Made by a program: the position numbers and the translations under genes. DNA of 62,680 nt from Nemertoderma westbladi (lineage: Eukaryota; Xenacoelomorpha; Nemertodermatida; Nemertodermatidae): contig JAUCBJ010008921.1 in the NCBI GenBank assembly GCA_032718475.1, forward strand, positions 1 to 62,680, given 5' to 3'. Numbering within the stretch: position 1 is the stretch's first letter; each line of letters begins with the position of its first letter. The notes under the pieces are model-generated. The model did no database searches, was not told the DNA's origin, and saw only the letters and a program-made list of their open reading frames with translations. This document shows positions 40,125 through 50,630 of the stretch, one piece after another.

Positions 40125-40285
40125 GTTTTGTTCAGAAGTGGAAAAAATGAGAAAGCGCGTCACCGGGGGTTGAACCAGCGCTATACGTACGTTTCGGCCT
40201 AACAGGCCTCATCAGTAGTGCTAACCAGATCAGCCACTAGCCCCTGACACTCACACTCCCACCTAATCCACTTCTATTGAACAGG
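40125..40285 (-). mobile_element. tRNA-like short element carrying a hammerhead ribozyme
   Basis: In minus orientation it shows an A-box-like GGCTAGTGGCTGATCTGG, then the ribozyme core, then a B-box-like GGTTCAACCCC, the layout of a Pol III promoter in a tRNA-derived SINE. The outer flanks are imperfect inverted repeats (TTCAATAGAAGTGGATTA on one side; the other side reads TTCAGAAGTGGAAAAA on the opposite strand). It lies about 260 bp upstream of the SYTL exon 1 acceptor in the same orientation. Confidence 0.6.
40171..40228 (-). ncRNA. Type I hammerhead ribozyme
   Basis: On the minus strand the fully conserved core is present: CTGATGA (40215-40209), stem II GGCC-TGTTA-GGCC, then GAAA (40195-40192), a minimal stem III ACG-TA-CGT, and the cleavage triplet GTA with cleavage predicted between 40184 and 40183. 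Stem I pairs AGCACTA before the core with TAGCGCT after the cleavage site (one C-A mismatch) and extends through G-U pairs. A minimal stem III is typical of metazoan type I hammerheads in retroelements, which often act as dimers. Activity is inferred. Confidence 0.82.
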
Positions 40286-40616
40286 CAGTCTTAAGTTGCA
40301 TGTTTAAGTGCACAATGGCAGGCATAGCTTGTCTCGTCCGCTGACTTTGGTCTCTTTTAATTATCAGTTGATGCTGTTTAGTACATAACTGCCTTCAGTC
40401 CAGCATGCTGGCTGAAGTTTTACTATATAGAAGTTGCCCAAAATGTGTATTCCGATCTTTATCAATTTATCATAGCTGTAACAGTCTACCTTACAGTATC
40501 AAATATAGTGCGGCACGGTTTTACATGTTAGAACTCGCCATTCCCCTCCAGAACTCTACCCGGTAATATCCCCCTATGCTTGAATGCTTTTATCATCCCA
40601 TACGAAATGAGGCAAA

Positions 40617-41008
40617 GTAGATCCATGTCAGAACTTAGATGGCAGAACATGGCAGAACTTAGATGGCAGAACTTAGATGGCGGAACATGGTAGAACTTAG
40701 ATGGCAGAACTTAGATGGCGGAACATGGTAGAACTTAGATGGCAGAACTTAGATGGCGGAACATGGTAGAACTTAGATGGCAGAACATGGCAAAACTTAG
40801 ATGGCAGAACATGGCAGAACTTAGATGGCAGAACATGGTAGAACTTAGATGGCAGAACATGGCAGAACTTAGATGGCAGAACTTAGATGGCGGAACATGG
40901 TAGAACTTAGATGGCAGAACATGGCAAAACTTAGATGGCAGAACATGGCAGAACTTAGATGGCAGAACATGGTAGAACTTAGATGGCAGAACATGGCAAA
41001 ACTTAGTA
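40617..41008. repeat. 14-15 bp tandem repeat
   Basis: Alternating units of GGCAGAACTTAGAT and GGCAGAACATGGTAGAACTTAGAT type, about 390 bp in all. It has no coding content. Confidence 0.93.
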
Positions 41009-44000
41009 TTTATTCGTTTTCGTTTGTAGCCCAGTCCATTTACTATCTGTAGGATAGAGAGGACATGTGTGTTCTTCCTTGGGATGAGTTCTATATGACA
41101 CAGGTAATGTCGATAAACGAGGAATGAATGGTATGAATGCCAAATTTTGGAAAGTTACAAATGATTATCAGCTTAGTGTTTACCCAAGCAAAAAGGGGGT
41201 AAGGTAAATTATCCTCGAGGTGCCAAGGCCAACCCCAATTAAATCAGGACATTGCCTCATCACCACATTTCCTTAGCAGTGCTAATTAGAGAGGTTAATA
41301 TTGTTCGAAACAATAAAGTTTGTTTCCAAATATCCCGTTCTCCCAGTGGCAATATAATGTTCGATTGACTATAAGATTGGTTTAGTGTGGATATGCTCAT
41401 ATATTATCTTTAGTTTACACTCGCAGCCCATCCAGGGGTAGTGGGTTCCTGGCTGGTGCTGGTGAAGTAAAGTAAAGTGTTGGAGAATGTGACTACCATT
41501 GGAGGAACAACCTTGGAGGTAGAGTGTGCCTTAAGGTACATTACAAAGAAAGAGAAGAGGCCCCCGGGTTGATCCGTTGATTGGTGTTTTTGAGTGGACT
41601 TTTATATTAATATAATATTTTTGATAATTAACTAATATATTTTAGTATAACGATCTTAACTTAATGTTAATACATAACGGAAGTTAATGTTAATATGTCC
41701 AAAAAATTACACGTAAGGTAAAATAATATTCATTCAATCAAATTCATGTTTATGTATTAATCTTAATTATGTGAACATAATTTGTGCGTGCAGAAATCAG
41801 AGCACCTGAGTAGGTCCTTAAAACTTATAATTTCATGCTGGGCATCAAGGTGTTCTATGTGAGCCCAGCAATGAGATGTTCAAAAATGAAGTAATAATAA
41901 ATATACTATGTTTGAGGAAATATATTTTGTAGTCGGGTTAGTCTTGAAAGTTATATGGGTAATTGGGTAATTACAATAAAGCACATTATATAGGAAATGA
42001 GAAATGACAAGCCATGTTGAATAAAATAGCTAGCTATCTGCCATTGTGTTTTAGAAAGTTATCATCCACACAGTGGAGTTGTACAGTCTAGTCAATCTAG
42101 CATAAAACCCAAAGAACTCAATCAATTCGAACCACATATTTTGCCCGAAAAATCGTCTATAAAATTTATGAGTAGATTCCATTGGGTCTTGTTCTTAAAC
42201 GAACAAAGTGTGTGTTCTTAGTAGAAAATTGTCTACCTCCTTGTCTCCTTGCCTCCTTACCCTGATCTCGACCATTACATTCTACGTAAATTTACACAAT
42301 ACAAGCGAAAGAAAGGATACAATAGGGAAGAATAATCAGCGAATTAGTAATTCCAGAATAATTCAATTAAGTACTCAATAAGCTGCCATTCATGGGGAAT
42401 GAATATAATGTACACTGAACTGCCGAACGTAAGTATTATATATTATTACAGCACGTTATCTATAAGGCGCATCCATTTTTAAAAATATCAAAATTTGCCC
42501 GATATTATTATAGCCCGATTTTAACCCTATTAACCCCCCCCCCCCCCCCCCCCGGGGGTGGGGGGGGGGGGGGGGTGTCAATATGACCTCCCGTGCTTTT
42601 TATTGTTTTAACTCTGAAAGAGTAGCAGTTGGGGATCTAAAATTTTATGACTTTTCCTAAAAATCTATTGTCATCCTAATAGTGAACGGTTTTCAAAAAC
42701 ATTGATAAGTTTTCGAGTTATAGCACCATTTTTTAACCCTACTTTTGGCACTTTTTTTGAGACGTTTTTGAAAATTAAACTTCATGAAATATGATTTGTA
42801 ACATCTCTATTTTTGATTTACACCTGTTTTTTGGTGTTTGTAATTAGATTGAATTCATATAAAATTTTTTTCGAAATTCCAAACTTGTTTTTTTTCGGTG
42901 ATGCCAAATTTTGGTGCCAGCACCAAATATTGAAATATGTCAATTTTGTAAATTGATTGTTTGAACCTGTGTTTTGCGCAATAGCGGTTTTTTGGGGTTC
43001 TGGTTTTGATAGAATATATACAAGTTGCACCAAGTCTGTCAAACTTGTATTTTTCGGCGCTGTGTGTAAATTTTGGTGCTAGCACGAAATTTTGGAAATC
43101 CATTCAATAGTTCAATGGATTGTGACAACTTATTTCTCTCATTTTAGAGCTTTATGGCGGTTCAGAATTAAATGGAAGAAAAAATTATCGAACTAGACAT
43201 CTCAAACTTGTATTTTTCGGAAGTGGGTGCAAAATGTTGTGCTAGCACTTAATTTTGAAACCCACCAAATATAACAATTGATTGTGTCGTATTTTTTGGC
43301 GTTGGGTGAAACTTTTTGTAGCAGCACCAATTTTTTGAAAATAGGAAAAATTGATCCATAGATAGTATTCATCTTGTTTCTTGTGATATACGGGTTTATG
43401 ATGGTCCTGAATCCGATGGAATCAATAAAAACCGCGCTGGACATCTCAAACTCGTAATTTTGGGTGATGGGTACGCAATTTGGTGCTAGCACCAAAATTT
43501 GCCATATTACGCCGCAAAATACGAGTAGCAATGATCTGAAAATGTATTCCATTACTGTAGAATCAGCGCGATATTTTGCAGGTGACTCTGGTTCTGGTCA
43601 CCTGGTCTATACAGGTGACGATCCACTGTGTGACTATGTAAAAACTGAGGCCTCTTTATAATACTAACAAAAATATTATCCAAAAACGAAAGGAGAATAG
43701 TGAATAATAATACTAAATATTTTCTGTGTCCGAAAGGTAAATGTTAATATAATAATCTAAATACCCCCCCCCCCCCCCCCCTCCTTCCCCTTTATTAAAT
43801 ATGTTTCCACCGTTCACCTGGACATGCCACTTTCTATGTCGAAATAACACTCGTCGTGGCGTAAAGCTCATAATTTGATTATTTATGAACATTGATTTAC
43901 AACGTAAATATTTGTTTTGTAGCACACAAAACACCTGTAATTTTTTGCAACTAATACACGAATCGTGTAATTTGTGTTGAAACAAACCATAAATTCAACC

Positions 44001-45261
44001 ACAATACAATAGAATGCGTTATGTTAATGAGTTTTTACAATATTCAACAATAAAACACCGCAGAAAAACAAACATAAACAATAAAACTTACCATTTTAAG
44101 TAGAAGTCGCCTCCTGGATATATTTTGGTTGATAACCAAACCGTATTTGATTACGATGAACAATATTTTCTTATTAAATAGAAACCAAATTTTTATAAAA
44201 TGAATACAAAATTAATATAAAATTGTAAAACGGATAATTGAAATCTACGTCACCATCTTGTTTTCTGCAATAATTATTACAAAACATTAATTAAGTTAAT
44301 CTAATAATATTACATTGAAACAATATGAATCACTGTGTGTATAATAATGTAAATAATAATATCTCATAAGTACATTGTAGATCATAAATAATTGAAATTG
44401 TAACTAATAATAATAGAATTGGTTTATAAGTTGATTATTGGTCTTCTTCTCTAACATAATTATTATGTTTTAATTAACTCTATTTTTACTCCAAAATATC
44501 TCGATATTATTTACCGCGAACGACATATTTTAATCTCACTTCATAGTTTAAAATACCTGCAGTGAGACACTGATGGAATAAACACGTACCTTTTGATAAC
44601 ACTTATTTTTCTATGAGATACGACTGTTAGTTAATTAATGATATCGTATCATTTATATTAGATATCATTAAGCATAGTTTTACACATTTGAATAACTTAA
44701 TAAACATATAATAAAGAATACCTCAATTACAATAAATGGCCTCATCTCATTACATAGGGACTACAATCCCAACACTTAGGATAGCGACTACAATAAGTAA
44801 AATGGATTAAATGTACAGGATGGTTTAATTAAAACAAGTATAATTTTTTTGGCAATTTAACAAAGTTTTCAGCTTATCCGGTAAGGTATGTTGGCGTCGA
44901 GTTCAAGTACTACAATCACATGTTGTTTGTTATCGACAGTGTAAGGTAATAATTAATTAAAGGCAGTCAGTTTGTACTAACTCATTCATTAACATCAAGG
45001 AATTAGCATATTGTAGCAATAATCGGCTAATTTACCGGAATACACCAAAAGGTCAATAACACAATTACAATTGAATTAGTCTTACAAGACCGTACTAAGG
45101 TGAATAGCCATAGTCAATGTGATGCAAGGTCAATAATCGTAGGTAGTACTTAGAAGGTCAATGTGTACGTACACAAGGTTAGTGTTTACACACAAGGTCA
45201 ATGTTTACTCAATTGTTATCTGGACCCAGTACTGGCAGTAATTTTATGGGTTCTTCCCAAT
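41009..45261. other. Noncoding region upstream of SYTL exon 1
   Basis: AT-rich sequence without a supported gene. It contains a C-run/G-run hairpin at about 42534-42577, an old 162-bp repeat (separate entry), a C run near 43766-43781, and short AAGGTCAAT phrases near 45050-45200. Confidence 0.45.
42870..43505. repeat. Divergent 162-bp repeat with palindromic core
   Basis: Five diverged copies of a module in which AACTTGTATTTTTCGG precedes GGTGCTAGCACC. The palindromic cores lie at about 42913, 43075, 43238, 43319 and 43482, spaced 162, 163, 81 and 163 bp. The fifth core is a perfect palindrome within TTTGGTGCTAGCACCAAA. High divergence indicates age. Confidence 0.7.
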
Positions 45262-46890
45262 ATTTCATGCAATATTTAGGAAACAGAGTGGAAGGGTTTA
45301 ATGTGGAAGGTCACCCATGGTGGTGAACAGGCATTCCCTTGGGAAACAGAGTGGAAGGGTTACTGTGGTAGATCACCCATTGTGGCGAACAAGCATTCTT
45401 TTAGAAAAGAGAGTGGAAGGATTTAATGAGGAAGATCATCCATGGTGGTGAACAGGCATTCCTTTAGGAAACATAGTGGAAGGATTTACTGTGGAAGATC
45501 ACCCATGGTGGTGAACGGACATTCCCTTGGGAAACAGAGTGGAAGGGTTTAATGTGGAAGATCACCCATGGTGGTGAACAGGCATTCCCTTGGGAAACAG
45601 AGTGGAAGGGTTACTGTGGTAGATCACCCATGGTGGCGAACAAGCATTCTTTTAGAAAACAGAGTGGAAGGATTTAATGAGGAAGATCATCTATGGTGGT
45701 GAACAGGCATTCCTTTAGGAAACAGAGTGGAAGGGTTTAATGTGATAGATCATCCATGGTGGTGAACAGGCTTTCCTTTAGGAAACAGAGTGGAAGGGTT
45801 TAATGTGGAAGATCACCCATGGTGGTAAACAATCATTCTTTTAGAAAACAGAGTGGAAGGGTTTATTGTGGAAGATCACCCATGGTGGTGAACAGGCTTT
45901 CCTTTAGGAAACAGAGTGGAAGGGTTTAATGTGGAAGATCAACCATGGTGGTGAACAGGCATTCCCTTGGGAAACAGAGTGGAAGGGTTACTGTGGTAGA
46001 TCACCCATGGTGGCGAACAAGCATTCTTTTAGAAAACAGAGTGGAAGAATTTAAGGAGGAAGATCATCCATGGTGGTGAACAGGCAATACTTTAGGAAAC
46101 AGAGTTGTAGTGTTTACTGTGGTAGATCACCCATGGTGGTGAACAGGCATTCCTTTAGGAAACATAGTGGAAGGGTTTAATGAGGAAGATCATCTATGGT
46201 GGTGAACAGGCATTCCTTTAGGAAACAGAGTGGAAGGATTTAATGAGGAAGATCATCTATGGTGGTGAACAGGCAATACTTTAGGAAAGAGAGTGGAAGG
46301 GTTTACTGTGGTAGATCACCCATGGTGGTGACCAGGCATTCCTTTAGGAAACAGAGTGGAAGGGTTTAATGTGATAGATCATCCATGGTGGTGAACAGGC
46401 TTTCCTTTAGGAAACAGAGTGGAAGGGTTTAATGTGGAAGATCACCCATGGTGGTGAACAGGCATTCCCTTGGGAAACAGAGTGGAAGGGTTACTGTGGT
46501 AGATCACCCATGGTGGCGAACAAGCATTCTTTTAGAAAACAGAGTGGAAGAATTTAAGGAGGAAGATCATCCATGGTGGTGAACAGGCAATACTTTAGGA
46601 AACAGAGTTGTAGTGTTTACTGTGGTAGATCACCCATGGTGGTGAACAGGCATTCCTTTAGGAAACATAGTGGAAGGGTTTACTGTGGTAGATCACCTGT
46701 GGTATGGTGGTGAACAGGCATTCCTTTAGGAAACATATTGGAAGGATTTACTGTGGAAGATCACCCATGGTGGTGAACAAGCATTCTTTTAGAAAACAGA
46801 GTGGAAGGATTTAATGAGGAAGATCATTCATGGTGGTGAACAGGCAATCCTTTCGAAAAGAGAGTGGAAGGGTTTACTGTGGTAGATCAG
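45262..46890. repeat. 62-63 bp minisatellite, about 26 units
   Basis: Units with core GAAACAGAGTGGAAGGGTTT, GATCACCCATGGTGGTGAAC and AGGCATTCCTTTAG. Nearly every unit carries CCATGG. Variant units recur in the same order about 540 bp apart (for example GGCAATACTTTAGG), showing block duplication. No coding content. Confidence 0.95.
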
Positions 46891-48467
46891 ATAGCTTAGA
46901 TTTCACTGTTAAGATGCGTCGTCATCCATAGCCATAGATGTAATCGAACTTTACGTTATTTAATCAACGTTTTTCCTACCTTCCCGTGAACTGCCTGCCT
47001 TGTTGGTGTAATGTCAAGTTGCCATTATGTGTTGTACAGTCAGTCAAACTGTTGATTACACAATTTTGGTGCAATGATAATAATCATATCATATATATCG
47101 TATCATATATCTTGAATCTGAGGATCTTACAGTTGGCTTGACTTCCATTTTTACCATGGTAATTTTGTTGGGCCAATGTGATTCTCATTGATGAAAGTAA
47201 CCGTAGATTTCGTTCCTACACAATCATACCGCGCCTCACATAAGATTTTGAAAAAGAGAGTGAAGTTGAGTATTATTGGTTTCTTGCTTGCATTGTTGTT
47301 CTTTATATATACATTTCTGAAGCGAATTTCACATCTCAACATTTCTGAATTTGCGAAATATTTGCATTCCATTATTCACATCACCAACATTCTCAATATA
47401 ACAAACACACATTTTATGTATAATAATTCTAATTTTGCAATAACTAATTAGCAAGTCGTAGACAGACTGACTACTGACCTGGAGCAAAATGGCTCTAACG
47501 ATTTTGATGAAATTTTGCATGAAACTAGATAATAGATATATAAGGGTACTTTTGAAATGTTTCAATATAAACGTCTCAACTTTTTTAATTTAGAAACTAA
47601 GAATGAATCTCTCCCTTTGGTTAATAATTCACATCATGTATCAGCACGTCCCAAACCGCAGAGATGTACCTTGTCAAGTTTTAGTAAGACTGGGTTTACC
47701 CACTCACTCTCTCCCAGACAGTAACAGTGAGTTTGTAATCTATTAACACGTTGTAGAATAACTTATTACCAGCTGATAGTTCTTCCCAGCGAATCCTATG
47801 GGAAGATCTACCAGGTTACAATGTTAGGTGGCGGGCCAGCTAAATTTATTCTGCGAGGGTCGGGAACTATTTAACTGTTCTCTACTCAGTGTACTGTAAT
47901 CAGCTCTAATAATAATTGTTGTATTTAAAAACCGAGGACCAACATTAATTAATAATGTTTGTTACAATGAATGACAGCGGTCCAGCCAGATGAATGATCG
48001 CTTAGTTAAGGTATACAGTTAACTGCAGAGGTAGGTGAATGATATTTACGGCTGGAATACTCTCTCTCAGACTGTAAACCAAGCTGTTCAATGGGGAGGG
48101 ACATACATACAGTCCATAGGATATACAACTATCTGTGCTGTTTCAAAAGCAGGCCAGATGAATGATGTTTCGATATACACCAAGGTGGTCTATGAGGACA
48201 ACTGAAATGGTCCATATCATTAATGTTATTTTCGTATAAAATTACAATGTGAAAAGTTAATTTACATTATCAAAAAGTTAATTTACACTATCAAAATATA
48301 ATTTACATCATGAAAAGTTAATTTACATCATCCAATTTACAGCATGAAAACTAAATTTCAGCTTTCTTACTGGTACGGTACATCCGAAGTCTGATGTCTG
48401 ATGATGCAACTGATTCTTGTTCAACGTCAGTTGTTTGTACAGTGCACAATCACACAGTGCCTACTAC
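46891..48467. other. Noncoding stretch with one small doubtful ORF
   Basis: No clear gene. A plus-strand ORF at 47191-47451 (86 codons, ATG start) has one hydrophobic segment (SIIGFLLALLFFIYTFL) after a basic KKRVK and could be the first exon of a type II membrane protein. Its base composition is not distinctive and I find no strong donor, so I do not call it. Confidence 0.3.
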
Positions 48468-48585
48468 TACTACTATAATCGGCCTGCTGCATTGAAACTG
48501 CACATTGAGATGCTATGCCAGCTTAACAAAAACATTTGTACCGCCACAACACCCTATCCCCCATGACTTTCGCGAGATTTATTTG
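48468..48585 (-). mobile_element. Severely 5'-truncated non-LTR copy D
   Basis: Begins (plus strand) with TACTACTACTACTATAATCG and continues homologous to 48977-49200 (CTGCTGCATTGAAACTG, CGCCACAACACCCTATC). It shares the same 3' end and triplet tail as copy A, so it is a truncated insertion of the same family. Confidence 0.7.
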
Positions 48586-48976
48586 TTTTTACAGTACTAG
48601 TTTACAGGCCCGTAGCCAGAATTTTAAAAGGGCGGTTCGTTTTTACCAAAAAAGGGTACTTTTTATTCGTTTAACTAATGAAATATAGGCCTATCCATTG
48701 GTTTAGCCAGTAAAGTAAAGTAAATTTTCTTTGGCTGCAGGCCAGGGATTACGCACAAAGTCTGACGACTTATTTCCAGTGCGGCCCCCCCCCCCCAGAA
48801 CTTTACTTCCCAGAGGAAAGTACTCATTTAGCTACCACTTTAGGATGCAAGGCAGAGATGCGCCCTGGCTGGTCCCTTTAAAGACGACCTACAGGAGATG
48901 TGAATTTAATGCAACCACTACACCAAGGTGGAACCAGAGCATACTGGCATAATTAAGGTATGAGTAGGGTGGGGGT

Positions 48977-50630
48977 CTACTACTACTACTGTAATCGACC
49001 TGCTGCATTGAAACTGAACATTGAGATGCTATACCGCTATACCGGTTTAAACAAGTATTTTGTCACCACCATGCAATCCACAATTGGCAAGGCCAATGCA
49101 GCGTTCATTAAGAATGCTGTGGCCGCCAGCATATCAACACATATGCACCGCCACAACACCCTATCCTCCACGACTTTCGCAAGATTATACGCATCTTCAA
49201 GGGCTTTAGAAGGCGTCTCACGAAATTCATGGAATATCTACCATGCTTATTTTCTCCATGGGGCTGCCAAAACACAAGATTGTGCACTGCACACGCTGGT
49301 CCTACCGTCGAAAACAATCTCCTGCAAAACAGAGGCGGCTTTGTTCTAGTGTGGACCAACGTTGGGGGATCCAATGAGACACCTCCAATGTTATATAGTT
49401 TCTGGTGGGAGATGTGTGCATTGTACTTGACACAGTTAACCCGACGTAGCATTCTTGTGAATGTGCCATCCAGATATTTGGTATCCTGCATGAGCAGAGC
49501 CTAGCATGTCTAAATACTTAGACTTTAAGTGATGAATTCTGTGTGACTGCCATATCCTGGAAAGCCCATTCAATGCTGCCCATGCCTTTCCCTTACGTAT
49601 TCGAAGATCCCAGGTAACAGAAGTCGTTCACATGCTCAAGCATAACATCCTTTGAGCTTATGCTCATCCGATCAGATATTTGCTGAGGACTTTCAAAGTT
49701 AACTGTCAAAATGATGGTCTGTTTGTAGTTATTAAAAATACTAACACTAGAAGCAGCCTGTTCTAATGAGCTGAGGAGACGTTGGAATCCCTGCCGCCTC
49801 TAGTGATTCTGGGAGTACTCCTAAGTCATCAGCAAAGTCTATATCAGTTAGGTACTTTGCAGGATTTCCTCGACTTCTGGAGCCAGTAGGTGGAGTTATC
49901 ATCACCCCATCATCATTATGATGATCTAAGGACATGCGTAGAACAGTGAACGAGAGACTTGTTTTTTGATAACTTTTCACATATCCTTATAAGTGATAAA
50001 ATGGGCTCCATGGTCCCACGACCTTTACGGAACCCATTCTGATTTCCACGGAGCAGTCTCTCAATGAGATCCCTGTTGCGATTTAAAATAATTATGTTAT
50101 ATAGCTTTGCAGCAATCGAGATCAATGATATTCCCCGAAAATAACCATAGTGTTAGGTTGCCCTTCTTGGGAACTGGCACCAACTTATTTGTTTCATTTC
50201 CTGAGGGACTCTTGTTGTTCTGTTCATGTCTACAATGATGGGATAAATGAGCTTCAAACACTCATCTATTTTAAAGACCTCAGGGGGAACACCATCTACT
50301 CCACTGGCACGATTGGTCTTAATGTTTTTTGCGCATTCACTTCTGCAAAGGCGATATCGCCAATGGGAATATCTGGGAATACAGACCCAGACACTTTTAC
50401 TTCTATAAAGTTATCAAGCAATACCCTGTCATTATTGAGGAGCTTTTCAAAGTGGGCCTTCCAACCATTATTGAGGCAATTTGCTGGTGAATCTGCCTTA
50501 ACGTTGGTGGTGGGTTGGCTTTTCCGCCCATCAGGTAGGGTGGACCAGTCCCCGGCAGTGAGAGTACCATGTGCGAATGGGTAAGCGGAAACAATGTGGG
50601 GGGGGGGGGGATGTTTAATTATCAATTAAC
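48977..50630 (-). mobile_element. Non-LTR retrotransposon fragment A (reverse transcriptase)
   Basis: Minus-strand translation shows, in order, WKAHFEKLLNNDR (about 50450), DIPIGDIAFAEVNAQKT, VPPEVFK, LLRGNQNGFRKGRGTMEPIL (about 50000-50060) and GNPAKYLTDIDFADDLGVLP (about 49800-49865). These are the pre-RT and RT motifs of an APE-type LINE. Multiple frameshifts and stops break it. The 3' end carries a TAGTAGTAGTA tail at 48977. The family is the same as fragments B and C in SYTL intron 7. Confidence 0.78.

Noticed and set aside
40160-40250. Functional tRNA gene
   Set aside because: The A- and B-box-like sequences flank a hammerhead core and cannot fold into a cloverleaf with a proper anticodon arm.
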